Origin: Desulfofundulus australicus DSM 11792 | Lineage (GTDB): Bacteria; Bacillota; Desulfotomaculia; Desulfotomaculales; Desulfovirgulaceae | Assembly (NCBI RefSeq): GCF_900129285.1 | Contig: NZ_FQUW01000006.1 | Location: 62,001 to 126,000 of the forward strand | Length of the DNA: 64,000 nucleotides | Direction: 5' to 3' | Shown: positions 47,271 through 55,931 of the stretch, piece after piece | Numbering within the stretch: position 1 is the stretch's first letter | Layout of the letters: every line of letters starts with the position of its first letter | Position numbers and translations under genes: made by a program | The notes under the pieces: generated by a model | Told to the model about the DNA's origin: nothing | Seen by the model: only the letters and a program-made list of their open reading frames with translations | Database searches by the model: none

Positions 47271-47717
47271 CTACCTCCCCGGCTTGATTACTCCCAGCCA
47301 CTCTCCCAGCCAGAATAATAAAGTAAAGCCAGTCACATTTAAACCCAGACTATGCCATAGTGACCATTTGCTGGTATAGGTAAAATATCCGGTAAAAATC
47401 ATCAGCCACTCCACCAATAAATACGCCGCAGATAGCAGGATAATGTAGGGCAACCGCAGCCAGCGCCTGGCGGGGTAAAACCGCGCCACCGTGACCCCGT
47501 TGAACAGGCCGGACAGAAAATAAAGCGGCGGCAAACCGCCCAGAATCGGAAGGCCGAACTTATAAGTAAAAGCCCCCAGCCTGATCAGGGTAACATCCAG
47601 TACGTAAACAACCACCAGGGCAACCAGTCCCATGGGCCAGAGTAAAACCCAGCCCTTTTTTCCCACGAGTAAAGCAGACATAAAAAAAGAAACAAGAAAC
47701 AAAACCAGCCAGGCCAC
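47271..47717 (-). CDS. Small integral membrane protein, possibly CBO0543-type
   Basis: A 148-residue protein with about five hydrophobic segments: N-terminal MAWLVLFLVSFFMSALLVG, then LLWPMGLVALVVVYVLDV, GGLPPLYFLSGLFNG, YIILLSAAYLLVEWLMIF and LNVTGFTLLFWLGEWLG. The pattern, with conserved charged residues between segments and a WP/D motif, resembles small clostridial CBO0543-type proteins; I am not certain of the family. Same strand as the 47906 gene. Confidence 0.6.
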   Translation of the reverse strand: MAWLVLFLVSFFMSALLVGKKGWVLLWPMGLVALVVVYVLDVTLIRLGAFTYKFGLPILGGLPPLYFLSGLFNGVTVARFYPARRWLRLPYIILLSAAYLLVEWLMIFTGYFTYTSKWSLWHSLGLNVTGFTLLFWLGEWLGVIKPGR

Positions 47718-47783
47718 AGAAATGCCTTCTCCTTCCCCATCCTATATTTTTAAACCTGCAACGGAGAAAAGGTTCATTTCGCC

Positions 47784-47873
47784 TCATAAGTGCAACTTCT
47801 TGACCACCTGCAGCCAGAGCGCAACCGCCAGGGCCACTCCCAGCGAGAAAACTGTAAAGGTGAATAAATCCAA
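47784..47873 (-). CDS. Candidate 29-residue single-pass membrane peptide
   Basis: A 29-codon frame starting with TTG at 47873, seven bases after GGAGG, and ending at TGA 47784-47786. It begins MDLFTFTVF and has a continuous hydrophobic segment (VFSLGVALAVALWLQVV), then a basic end KKLHL. It sits between two small membrane-protein genes on the same strand. The frame remains open upstream through the 47906 gene in a different reading frame, so translation is supported only by the ribosome binding site and the TM pattern. Confidence 0.5.
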   Translation of the reverse strand: MDLFTFTVFSLGVALAVALWLQVVKKLHL

Positions 47874-47905
47874 ACCTTTCCCTCCCCCAAAAGAAGTGCT
47901 TGTAC

Positions 47906-48346
47906 TTACCGCCAGCCCTTGCGCTGGCTTTCCACCACCCAGGCCAGGAAAACAAAAACCAAAAAATTTATCATGAAGCTTGCCGGGTGGTACCAGTTGA
48001 TATAATCCAGAACACCGGCCAGCATGAACATATGTTCCTGCAAGAGAAAGAGACCGGAAAACACAAGTATATGCAAACCCTGTAACCAGCGCGCCCCAGG
48101 GAGATACTGCCCGAACAGAGCCCCCATGGTAAACACAGGACCAAAGGTAAAGAAAGCTGAAGAACAAAAAATGGACAGGAGGGGCGAGGAAACTTGATAT
48201 AACTTCAGGTCATGACCGATAAAATCGGTAACAAGCTGGATAATACAGGCCGATAGCCCGCCTGCCAGATGGGATATCCAGAACTCCCTTCTGGCCAGGG
48301 CAAAAAATACAAGCCAGCTAATGGCAAAGGCAATTAACCAGGGCAT
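47906..48346 (-). CDS. Small integral membrane protein, possibly CBO0543-type
   Basis: A 146-residue protein with four to five hydrophobic segments and a similar plan to the 47271 gene: MPWLIAFAISWLVFFALARREFW, LSACIIQLVTDFIGH, FTFGPVFTMGALFGQYLPG, LVFSGLFLLQEHMFML and FMINFLVFVFLAWVVES. The two may be distant paralogues. Divergent from the flavoprotein gene at 48462 across 115 nt. Function unknown. Confidence 0.6.
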   Translation of the reverse strand: MPWLIAFAISWLVFFALARREFWISHLAGGLSACIIQLVTDFIGHDLKLYQVSSPLLSIFCSSAFFTFGPVFTMGALFGQYLPGARWLQGLHILVFSGLFLLQEHMFMLAGVLDYINWYHPASFMINFLVFVFLAWVVESQRKGWR

Positions 48347-48461
48347 TCTTAACCCTCCGCATTTTTGCCTATTTTCCCCCCTGACCGGGAGTTTAATGAG
48401 TTCTCCCAGCGGCTCATAATATCCCCCGCTCTAACCAACAATATGTTACGGGTGAGTAAAA

Positions 48462-49559
48462 TTGCGTGTTGCCATCATAGGAGCCGGTCCCAGCGGCCTG
48501 GCCTGTGCCCTGGAACTGCAACGCCAGGGCGTTAAACCGGTTATCTTCGAGCGGTTTCACCGCACCGGCCACCCGGTGGAACGGGTGGATGTACTCTTAA
48601 ACCTGCCGTGGCACCCTGTAAAGAACCAGCTGGCCTACCTGGCCAGACGTTACCATCTTCAACTTCATCCCCTGGCTCCCCTGCACACCATTATCATGCA
48701 CAGCCCCGGCCACCGGGCCGTTATACGGTCGCGCCTGGGTTACCTCCTCTACCGGGGTCGTTCACCTCTTTCCATCGAAAACCAACTGGCAGCCCGGCTC
48801 ACCTGTCCCGTTATCTTTGAAACCATTGCTGACCCGCAGGCTCTGGCCAGGGAATATGACTGGGTGGTGGTTGCCACCGGGGACAGCAAAGCCACCCGCC
48901 AGCTGGGCCTGTGGCTGGAACATTCCCGAATAATTATCAGGGGAGCCCTGGTACTGGGGGAATTCGAACCCCATACCTTCCACGTTTTCTGGGACACCCG
49001 CTTCGCCAAACATGGCTACGGCTACCTGGCACCCTTTGATGCCGGGCGGGCCTGTTTATACCTCATGGTAGGGGGCATCACGCCCGCCGACATGGACGAT
49101 TACTGGGAACTCTTTCTGGAATCGAAAAAACTGCATTATCCCGTCGTACAAACCTGTGAGATGGAATTTCACACCGGGCGGGCAACCGGTCACCAGTTGG
49201 GCAACATCCTCCTGGTGGGCAACAGCGGTGGATTTTTCAGCAACCTCTTTGGACTGGGCCTTTTCCCCGGGGTGATCAGCGGGGTGCTGGCCGCCAGGGC
49301 TATTTTAAGGGGTGATAATTACGAAAGATTGATAAGACCCCTGATCCAGAGAATAGAACAGTTGAACGAGCTGCGTTGCAAACTGGACAAACTGGACAAC
49401 CGCGGCCTGGACCGCCTGGTGGGCATCCTGGGAATGCCCGGTATCAAGCAGCTGATCTATTACTCCGGCCTGGATGTAATTCCCGCAATTCAGGCCGCCC
49501 TGACCTGGTTTGACAGGCTAACCTTTCGCCCGCCACCCGCGCAGCCACGCCACCACTAA
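48462..49559 (+). CDS. FAD-dependent oxidoreductase (geranylgeranyl-reductase-like fold), paralogue 1
   Basis: A 365-residue flavoprotein. The dinucleotide motif VAIIGAGPSGLACALEL is at residues 3-19; VVVATGDS and the second FAD contact VGNSGGFFSNLFGLGLFPGVISGVLAARAI (about 245-285) follow the plan of the geranylgeranyl reductase family. C-terminal KLDKLDNRGLDRLV...GMPGIKQLIYYSGLDV closely parallels the gene at 50754. TTG at 48462 after GGGTGAG. A CATAATA with TAATG upstream hints at a sporulation promoter, but spacing (16) is off. Convergent with the gerAB-like gene, overlapping it by 42 nt. Substrate unknown. Confidence 0.8.
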   Translation: MRVAIIGAGPSGLACALELQRQGVKPVIFERFHRTGHPVERVDVLLNLPWHPVKNQLAYLARRYHLQLHPLAPLHTIIMHSPGHRAVIRSRLGYLLYRGRSPLSIENQLAARLTCPVIFETIADPQALAREYDWVVVATGDSKATRQLGLWLEHSRIIIRGALVLGEFEPHTFHVFWDTRFAKHGYGYLAPFDAGRACLYLMVGGITPADMDDYWELFLESKKLHYPVVQTCEMEFHTGRATGHQLGNILLVGNSGGFFSNLFGLGLFPGVISGVLAARAILRGDNYERLIRPLIQRIEQLNELRCKLDKLDNRGLDRLVGILGMPGIKQLIYYSGLDVIPAIQAALTWFDRLTFRPPPAQPRHH

Positions 49560-50633
49560 AAGCAACAGGGGAATGAGCAGGGCGTGGGATAAAGAGTATC
49601 CGGGGAAAATTTTTAACTCCGTATAAAGGAGATCGCTCAGGCCATGATATGCCATAACCGATAAGGCCACCATCAGGATGCCCACTGGAACCACCAGGGG
49701 ACGGTAGTTGCGCAGGCCCAGCCACTGGGCCAACCCCAGAGCTACGGCGTAGTAAACCAGGGCTACCTTGACAAAAATGCCTCCCACCCAGATAGCCGCG
49801 ATTACAATATCCAGGTAGGTCCTCTGGGGTCCCAGCCTGATAACCCGCACCATTTCCAGGGCCGGGAAATTCATGGCGGCGGTAACCTCCGCGGTGAAAA
49901 GGCCAATGGCCAGCACACCGATCAGCATGGCCGCTCCCAACCCCAGAAGCGCCCACAGGCCATTTAGTCCTACCCGATTCCGGTCCTGCAAATAAGGGTA
50001 AAGCATCAAAATAATGATAATTTCAGCAATGGTAGAAGCTAAAATGACACCTCCCCAGTTGACCGGCCCCAGGCCTTTTTCCAGTACGGGCAGATATTGC
50101 CCGAAATCAACCTGGGGCAAAGAGCCCAGGCCCACAAATAAAAGGGCAGCGATCCCCAGCGGGAGCAAAATCCCATTGACCCGGGCTATCACCTCCAGCC
50201 CGCCAAACAGGGCATAGCAGGCTACCAGTACGACGCTGGCGGCAAAAATAACCAGAGGGGTGCGGGGCATAAAGGAAGATTTCATAATTTCAACCAGAAT
50301 GCGGACGATGGAGGCTCCGACAAAAAAGAAATAAACCAGCAGCAGCATTCCAATGAGACCGCCCAGGAAAGGTCCCAGAATTTCCTTGCTGTAATGGATT
50401 ATCGTCTGGCGGGGAAAGCGGGAGGCCAGAGTTACGGCCACCGCCCAGATAACCAGGGCGTAGACCACCGCCAGGAACACGGCTATCCAGGCATCCCGTC
50501 CGGCCACACCGGCCACCACTGCCGGCAGGTAAACATCGACGGTGGAAATAATCAGGGTAAAGAGCAGCATGGCCATCTGGCGGGAGGAAATCCGTCCCTC
50601 TTCAATCAGATTGCCCCTCCCATCCTGCTGCAA
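49518..50633 (-). CDS. GerAB/GerB-type spore germination permease
   Basis: A 371-residue membrane protein with about ten hydrophobic segments, the spore germination protein (amino acid permease) family that senses nutrients in the spore inner membrane. The ISSRQMAMLLFTLIISTVDVYLPAVVA start and IIILMLYPYLQDRNR, FPALEMVRVIRLG are typical. GerA and GerC partners are not adjacent, so it is either a lone member or part of a dispersed receptor. TTG at 50633 is preceded by GGGGGTGAGG; upstream frame to 50723 lies in the opposing flavoprotein promoter. A sigma-G-like promoter precedes it. Confidence 0.85.
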   Translation of the reverse strand: MQQDGRGNLIEEGRISSRQMAMLLFTLIISTVDVYLPAVVAGVAGRDAWIAVFLAVVYALVIWAVAVTLASRFPRQTIIHYSKEILGPFLGGLIGMLLLVYFFFVGASIVRILVEIMKSSFMPRTPLVIFAASVVLVACYALFGGLEVIARVNGILLPLGIAALLFVGLGSLPQVDFGQYLPVLEKGLGPVNWGGVILASTIAEIIIILMLYPYLQDRNRVGLNGLWALLGLGAAMLIGVLAIGLFTAEVTAAMNFPALEMVRVIRLGPQRTYLDIVIAAIWVGGIFVKVALVYYAVALGLAQWLGLRNYRPLVVPVGILMVALSVMAYHGLSDLLYTELKIFPGYSLSHALLIPLLLLVVAWLRGWRAKG

Positions 50634-50655
50634 CCACCTCACCCCCTTTTTTCCA

Positions 50656-50685
50656 TATTGTGTATAAAAGAAAAGGGGGATATAC
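50656..50685 (-). promoter_or_regulatory. Candidate sigma-G promoter of the gerAB-like gene
   Basis: On the minus strand GTATA (50685-50681), an 18-base spacer and CACAATA (50662-50656), one mismatch from gHATR-N18-CATWHTA. It lies about 23 bases before the TTG start, and forespore expression is expected of germination genes. Confidence 0.5.
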
Positions 50686-50753
50686 ATCCCCTGGAGTGCA
50701 AGAAAAACGCCCCAGGTACACAAATGTCGAACCTCGGAAAGGGAGGAATGGGG

Positions 50754-51854
50754 ATGGCTCGCTCCTCACCCCGCATTGCCATTATCGGTGCTGGCATTTC
50801 CGGCCTGGCCTGCGCCCTGGAACTGGAGCGCCATGGCATCACCCCGGCCATATTTGAGCAAAGATCCCACCCCGGGGAAACCTTCAGCCATGTAGGCGGT
50901 ATCCTGCAACTGCTGTCCCGGCCCATTAAAGACCAGATGGATTTCCTGATAAAAAGATTGCACCTGCCCCTCAGGCCCCTGGCCCCCTGGAAAAAAGTAA
51001 TCATGCACATGCCCGGAGTCACCCGTACTGTTACCGGACACCTGGGTTATTTCCTGCAGCGGGGACAGGACGAGAACTCCACCGAAAGCCAGCTCTACTC
51101 CCTCTTGAAAACGCCAGTATACTTCAACCACCATGCCCGCTGGCAGGAACTGGCACAACACTACGATTATGTGGTGGTAGCCGACGGTACGCCAATGGTG
51201 GCGCGTACCCTGGGCTGCTGGCAGGATTTCTTACAAACCTGGGTGCGGGGAGCAGTGGTACTGGGGAACTTTGACCCCCATACCCTGCACATGTGGATGA
51301 ACACCGAGTACGCGCGGCAAACTTATGCCTACCTCACCCCTTTCAACAACCACCGCGCCTCGCTGATTTTAATCGTCAGTAACAGCAATGCCGACGAAGT
51401 GGAAGAGAAGTGGCGCCTGTTCTGGGAAATGGAAAAGCTTGATTACCAGGTGCTGGACAACTTTTCTGTCCAGCATACCAGCGGTTACTGCTACCCGCCG
51501 CAGGTGGGGAACGTCCTGCTGGTGGGCAATGCCGGGGGCTTTATGGAACCGTTTTTGGGATTCGGCGTCATGGCCGCCATCAGGAGCGGGGTTTATGCCG
51601 GCCGGGCCCTGGCCCGGGGAAAATCCTATATTGATCTGACCCGCGATTTGCGCCGCAAAATCACGCGCCTGGTTATCCTGCGCCGGATGCTCAACAACAT
51701 GGATAATGAAGATTTTGACAGGCTGGTTAAGTTGATTACCGCCCCCGGGATAAAGCAACTCATTTACAACACCAACATTGACGTCCTGAAATACGGCACG
51801 GGATTGCTGAACCTCCTGCAGCAATTGAAGCAAAAAATCCGCCCCGGGACATAA
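50754..51854 (+). CDS. FAD-dependent oxidoreductase (geranylgeranyl-reductase-like fold), paralogue 2
   Basis: A 366-residue flavoprotein, clearly related to the gene at 48462 along its length. IAIIGAGISGLACALELERHG is the FAD motif; VVVADGTP, VLLVGNAGGFMEPFLGFGVMAAIRSGVYAGRALA and the C-terminal APGIKQLIYNTNIDVL match positions in paralogue 1. ATG 50754 is seven bases after GGGAGG; the ATG at 50748 is too close to it. The longer frame to 50394 is a shadow of the divergent gerAB-like gene. Function unknown. Confidence 0.8.
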   Translation: MARSSPRIAIIGAGISGLACALELERHGITPAIFEQRSHPGETFSHVGGILQLLSRPIKDQMDFLIKRLHLPLRPLAPWKKVIMHMPGVTRTVTGHLGYFLQRGQDENSTESQLYSLLKTPVYFNHHARWQELAQHYDYVVVADGTPMVARTLGCWQDFLQTWVRGAVVLGNFDPHTLHMWMNTEYARQTYAYLTPFNNHRASLILIVSNSNADEVEEKWRLFWEMEKLDYQVLDNFSVQHTSGYCYPPQVGNVLLVGNAGGFMEPFLGFGVMAAIRSGVYAGRALARGKSYIDLTRDLRRKITRLVILRRMLNNMDNEDFDRLVKLITAPGIKQLIYNTNIDVLKYGTGLLNLLQQLKQKIRPGT

Positions 51855-51861
51855 GAAATCG

Positions 51862-51905
51862 GGGTGGCAGCTTCCCCCCTGTCCCTGAGGGGGAAACCGC
51901 CACCC
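51862..51905. terminator. Hairpin between flavoprotein paralogue 2 and ftsY
   Basis: GGGTGGC and GCCACCC at the base, with TTCCCCC/GGGGGAA above, form a long stem (51862-51878 with 51889-51905) with a small internal mismatch. Neither side has a strong T tract, but it is in the right place for the two convergent genes. Confidence 0.6.
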
Positions 51906-51924
51906 ATCCCCCACAATAATTTTA

Positions 51925-52833
51925 TTAATCAAACAGGGCGGCTGCAAACTCCTGGGGATTGAAGGGCTGCAGGTCCTCCACTCCTTCACCAATGCCGATA
52001 AATTTAACCGGTATGTTCAGCATCCGGCGAATACCTATAATTACACCGCCCCTGGCAGTGCCATCCAGTTTAGTAAGGACAATCCCCGTAACACCGGTAG
52101 CCTCACTGAAGAGGCGGGCCTGGGAAATGGCATTCTGCCCGGTAGTGGCATCCAGAACCAGCAACACCTCGTGGGGGGCTCCAGACAACTCCCGTCCCAG
52201 CACCCGGCGGATTTTTTTCAGTTCTTCCATAAGGTTGCTTTTGGTATGCAACCTGCCGGCAGTATCAATAATAAGCATGTCCATTTTCCGTGCCCGGGCC
52301 GCCTGCAGGGCATCATAGGCCACGGCCGCCGGATCGGAACCTTCCCTGTGTTTGATAACATCCACTCCCACCCGCCGGCCCCAGATCTCCAGCTGATCGA
52401 TAGCTGCCGCCCGGAAGGTATCTGCTGCTCCCAGCAGCACCCGCTCACCCCGGGTTTTGTAGTAATAGGCCAGCTTGCCGATGGTTGTAGTTTTACCCAC
52501 CCCATTTACTCCTACCACCAGGATTACCGTCGGGGGACCACCCCGGTTGAGGGAAGAATCCCCCGTACCCAGTTCGTCTGTGATAAGTTCCTGCAAAAGG
52601 GGCTTCAACCGGGCGGGATCTCTCAATTTCTGCTCCTTAACCCGCCGGCGCAGGGTTTCCATTAACTCCAGCGACGTTTCCACCCCCACGTCGGCCCCGA
52701 TCAGTGCCTCTTCCAGTTCTTCATAAAGGCTTTCATCAATAACCTGACGCCCGGTGATCAGGTTTTCTATTTTTTCTACCAGGCCCTGACGGGTTTTACT
52801 TAAACTCTCCTTCAGCCGGTTGAAAAATCCCAT
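51925..52833 (-). CDS. ftsY: Signal recognition particle receptor FtsY
   Basis: A 302-residue SRP GTPase, the membrane-associated receptor that brings SRP-ribosome complexes to the Sec translocon. It has a short N-domain with no long acidic A-domain, P-loop VVGVNGVGKTTTIGKLA near 110, DTAGRLHTKSNLMEEL near 195, TKLDGTARGG near 265 and closing GEGVEDLQPFNPQEF. Last gene of the fab-rnc-ftsY block, 25 nt after rnc. Confidence 0.97.
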   Translation of the reverse strand: MGFFNRLKESLSKTRQGLVEKIENLITGRQVIDESLYEELEEALIGADVGVETSLELMETLRRRVKEQKLRDPARLKPLLQELITDELGTGDSSLNRGGPPTVILVVGVNGVGKTTTIGKLAYYYKTRGERVLLGAADTFRAAAIDQLEIWGRRVGVDVIKHREGSDPAAVAYDALQAARARKMDMLIIDTAGRLHTKSNLMEELKKIRRVLGRELSGAPHEVLLVLDATTGQNAISQARLFSEATGVTGIVLTKLDGTARGGVIIGIRRMLNIPVKFIGIGEGVEDLQPFNPQEFAAALFD

Positions 52834-52857
52834 ATTTAAAAAAACCTCCTGTTACCC

Positions 52858-53568
52858 CTACCCCTGGAGATATCCCAGCCTGGCCAGCGCCTGGCAAGCA
52901 GCCTGTTGCTCTGCCTCTTTTTTTGAACGTCCCTGCCCCCGGCCCATTTCCCTGCCTTGAAAATACACCGCAGCAGTAAACGTTTTGTGATGATCGGGCC
53001 CTTCTTCATGTAAGATGGTATAGTTAATGTCCACCACACCTTCTTCCTGCAGGATTTCCTGCAGTTCTGTCTTATAATCCCGTTCCATACGACCTTCCAG
53101 AACATCATTAATAACCGGTTCCAGGAACTTCAGGGCAACCTTTCTGGCTACCTCCAGCCCCTGATCCAGATAAATGGCCCCCAGAAGGGCTTCAAAGGCA
53201 TCGGCCAGGATGGAGGGACGTTCACGGCCCCCCGAACGTTCTTCCCCGCGGCCCATGTAAAGGCTGAAACCCAGCTCCAGATTCCGGGCAATGCGGGCCA
53301 GGGAAGGTTCGCAGACTATTGCCGCCCGCAGCCTGGTCAATTCCCCCTCGGTATGCCCGGGATAGGTGCGGTAAAGATAATCGCTTACCACCAGCTCCAG
53401 CACAGCATCGCCTAGAAACTCCAAGCGCTGGTTATTTTCCTGCCCCCGGCAATTCTTTTCGTAGGCATAGGAGCTGTGGGTCAGGGCCAGGTGCAGAAGG
53501 TCTTCATTTTGCCAGTTAAACCCCAATCTTTCCTTTAAAATTTTTATTTTTTCCTGATTATGAGCCAT
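52858..53568 (-). CDS. rnc: Ribonuclease III
   Basis: A 236-residue endonuclease for dsRNA and rRNA processing. The catalytic signature NQRLEFLGDAVLELVVSDYL is near residues 43-62; the C-terminal dsRBD begins near 165 (DYKTELQEILQEEGVVDINYTILHEEGPDHHKTFTAAVYF). ATG at 53568. Between fabF and ftsY, the usual rnc-ftsY order of Firmicutes. Confidence 0.97.
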   Translation of the reverse strand: MAHNQEKIKILKERLGFNWQNEDLLHLALTHSSYAYEKNCRGQENNQRLEFLGDAVLELVVSDYLYRTYPGHTEGELTRLRAAIVCEPSLARIARNLELGFSLYMGRGEERSGGRERPSILADAFEALLGAIYLDQGLEVARKVALKFLEPVINDVLEGRMERDYKTELQEILQEEGVVDINYTILHEEGPDHHKTFTAAVYFQGREMGRGQGRSKKEAEQQAACQALARLGYLQG

Positions 53569-53594
53569 TTTACCACCATTTTATCCTTTTACCC

Positions 53595-54830
53595 TTAAAA
53601 CTTACGGAATATAAGGGTAGCGTTATGGCCTCCAAAACCAAAGGAATTACTCAGGGCCACCTCCACAGGCACCCTGCGGGCCTGATTCGGCACATAGTCC
53701 AGGTCGCACTCCGGGTCCGGCTCTTCATAATTAATGGTAGGAGGAATTATTCCGTGGTAAAGAGCCAGCACACAGACAACCGCCTCCAGCCCCCCTGCCG
53801 CCCCCAGCAGGTGACCGGTCATGGATTTGGTGGAACTGACGGCCAGGCGGTAAGCATGCTCACCAAAAACACGCTTAATGGCCACCGTTTCCAGCCGGTC
53901 GCCAAGTGGAGTGGAGGTGCCGTGAGCATTGATGTAATCAACCTTTTCCGGCGGAAGACCGGCATCCTTAAGGGCCAGCTCCATGGACAACGATGCCCCG
54001 CTGCCCTCGGGATCGGGTGCAGTAATGTGGTAGGCATCGCAGCTGGTCCCGTACCCGGCTACCTCGGCATAAATGCGGGCGTTACGGCGCCGGGCATGCT
54101 CCAGGGTTTCCAGAACCAGAATAGCCGCTCCCTCACCAATGACGAAACCATCCCGCCCGGCATCAAAAGGCCGGCTGGCCTTTTCCGGTTGCTCATTGCG
54201 GGTGGAAAGGGCCTTCATGGCTGAAAAGCCTGCTACTGCCAGAGGAGTAATGGGGGCTTCACTGCCGCCGGTGATCATCACGTCCGCATAGCCCCACTGG
54301 AGCAGGCGGAAAGCATCGCCCACAGCATGGCTGCTGGATGCACAGGCGCTGGTAACGGTCAAATTACACCCCCGCAGCTGGTGGGTAATGGCAATCTGCC
54401 CTGCTCCCATGTTGGCAATCATCATGGGAATGAAGAAAGGGCTCACCCGCCCCGGGCCCCGTTTTAAAAGAACCCGGTGCTGCTCCTCCAGGGTCTCTAT
54501 ACCGCCGATGCCCGAACCCAGGATAACGCCCACCCGGTCCCTATCAACCTCTTCCAGGTTCAGGTTGGCATCCTCCAGGGCCATACTGGTAGCAGCCAGG
54601 GCAAACTGGGTAAAGCGGTCCATCCGGCGAGCTTCTTTTTTATCCATGAACCGGGTTGGTTCAAAATCCTTTACTTCTGCAGCAAAACGGGTGTCATAGG
54701 CACTGGCATCAAAACGGGTAATGGCCCCCACACCGCTCTTCCCCGCTGTAATATTGGCCCAAAAAGTTTCGATACCAATACCTACTGGAGATATTATCCC
54801 CAGGCCGGTGACCACAACTCTATTGGACAA
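53595..54830 (-). CDS. fabF: 3-oxoacyl-ACP synthase II
   Basis: A 411-residue elongation condensing enzyme. The active-site cysteine is in [15 protein letters not shown] (about C163), with histidines in [11 protein letters not shown] and [18 protein letters not shown] at 54830. Downstream of acpP across a 76-nt gap holding a terminator-like hairpin, so its dose is likely below that of acpP. Confidence 0.97.
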   Translation of the reverse strand: MSNRVVVTGLGIISPVGIGIETFWANITAGKSGVGAITRFDASAYDTRFAAEVKDFEPTRFMDKKEARRMDRFTQFALAATSMALEDANLNLEEVDRDRVGVILGSGIGGIETLEEQHRVLLKRGPGRVSPFFIPMMIANMGAGQIAITHQLRGCNLTVTSACASSSHAVGDAFRLLQWGYADVMITGGSEAPITPLAVAGFSAMKALSTRNEQPEKASRPFDAGRDGFVIGEGAAILVLETLEHARRRNARIYAEVAGYGTSCDAYHITAPDPEGSGASLSMELALKDAGLPPEKVDYINAHGTSTPLGDRLETVAIKRVFGEHAYRLAVSSTKSMTGHLLGAAGGLEAVVCVLALYHGIIPPTINYEEPDPECDLDYVPNQARRVPVEVALSNSFGFGGHNATLIFRKF

Positions 54831-54865
54831 AACCTTACCTCCTTAAGCAGTACGTGAAAGCATTT

Positions 54866-54892
54866 CAAAAAGTCCCGCGCTGGACGCGGGAC
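54866..54892 (-). terminator. Terminator/attenuator between acpP and fabF
   Basis: On the minus strand GTCCCGCG, five-base loop, CGCGGGAC (54892-54872), immediately followed by TTTTTG. A good intrinsic terminator inside the operon; part of the transcripts would end after acpP. Confidence 0.8.
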
Positions 54893-54906
54893 CCTGAATA
54901 TTAACT

Positions 54907-55137
54907 TTATAAATGCTCCTGAATATATCGAACGGCCTCACCCACGGTGCGGATTTTCTCTGCATCCTCATCGGGTATGGTCAGGTCAAACTCCTCTTCC
55001 AGAGCCATCACCAGTTCCACAATATCCAGGGAGTCAGCCCCCAGATCTTCAATAAAGGATGCTTCCATGGTCACTTCGGATTCATCCACACCCAGTTGCT
55101 CAACAATAATGGCTTTAACCTTCTCAAAAACGGACAA
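54907..55137 (-). CDS. acpP: Acyl carrier protein
   Basis: A 76-residue acidic carrier protein. The phosphopantetheine serine is in [14 protein letters not shown], and the rest matches the FAS ACP. The frame has a GTG at 55146 that abuts the ribosome binding site GGGGG; the TTG at 55137 sits eight bases after it and gives the usual MSVFEKVK start. Followed by a hairpin terminator. Confidence 0.96.
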   Translation of the reverse strand: MSVFEKVKAIIVEQLGVDESEVTMEASFIEDLGADSLDIVELVMALEEEFDLTIPDEDAEKIRTVGEAVRYIQEHL

Positions 55138-55180
55138 ATATTTCACCCCCTTCCACTACACTCTACACAAACTTTATGTG

Positions 55181-55930
55181 TCAGGCCTGCATGGTTAGAC
55201 CTCCGTCAACCACAATGGTTTGCCCCGTAATATATCCCGCATCCTCACTGGCCAGGAAAACAACCACCGCCGCCACTTCTTCCGGTTGCCCGAAACGACC
55301 CAGGGCAACCTGGCCAAGCATTTTTTCTTTTACGTTTTCCGGGAGAGAAGCGGTCATATCCGTCAGGATAAACCCCGGTGCCACCGCATTAACGGTGATG
55401 TTCCGCGGGCCCAGTTCCCTGGCCACCGCTTTGGTCAAACCTATAAGCCCTGCCTTGCTGGCAGCATAACTGGCCTGGCCAGCGTTACCCGTGATGCCGA
55501 CTATCGAACTGATGTTTATGATACGTCCCCAGCGTGCTTTTAACATCAACCGGGAAGCCGCCTTTATGGTGTTGAACGCACCCTTTAAATTTACCTCCAG
55601 CACCCGGTCCCAATCTTCCTCGGCCAGACGCATCACCAGGTTATCCCGGGTGATGCCCGCATTATTTACCAGGATATGTACTGCTCCCAGCTGCTCAACG
55701 GCCGCATTGACCAGCTTTACCGCTTCAGCAGGTATGGAAACATCCGCCTGACATGTTACCGCCTGTCTTCCCATTTGGCGTATACGGGCAGCAACTTCCT
55801 CTGCCGCAGCAGCCTGGCCACTGTAATTTACTACCACATCCGCCCCGGCCCGGGCCAGAGCCAGGGCAATAGCCCGGCCTATCCCCCGGGAAGCACCGGT
55901 AACAATGGCCTTTTTACCGTCAAGTAACAT
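55181..55930 (-). CDS. fabG: 3-oxoacyl-ACP reductase
   Basis: A 249-residue SDR reductase using [18 protein letters not shown] near residue 12, NNAG near 90, catalytic Ser-Tyr-Lys with [10 protein letters not shown] near 150-155. ATG 55930 is one base after the fabD stop; a longer frame to 56083 overlaps fabD without a start signal. Confidence 0.96.
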   Translation of the reverse strand: MLLDGKKAIVTGASRGIGRAIALALARAGADVVVNYSGQAAAAEEVAARIRQMGRQAVTCQADVSIPAEAVKLVNAAVEQLGAVHILVNNAGITRDNLVMRLAEEDWDRVLEVNLKGAFNTIKAASRLMLKARWGRIINISSIVGITGNAGQASYAASKAGLIGLTKAVARELGPRNITVNAVAPGFILTDMTASLPENVKEKMLGQVALGRFGQPEEVAAVVVFLASEDAGYITGQTIVVDGGLTMQA

Positions 55931-55931
55931 T

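Noticed and set aside
47784-48167. 127-residue minus-strand frame
   Set aside because: Most of it is out of frame within the 47906 membrane gene; only the last 29 codons have a plausible start, reported separately.
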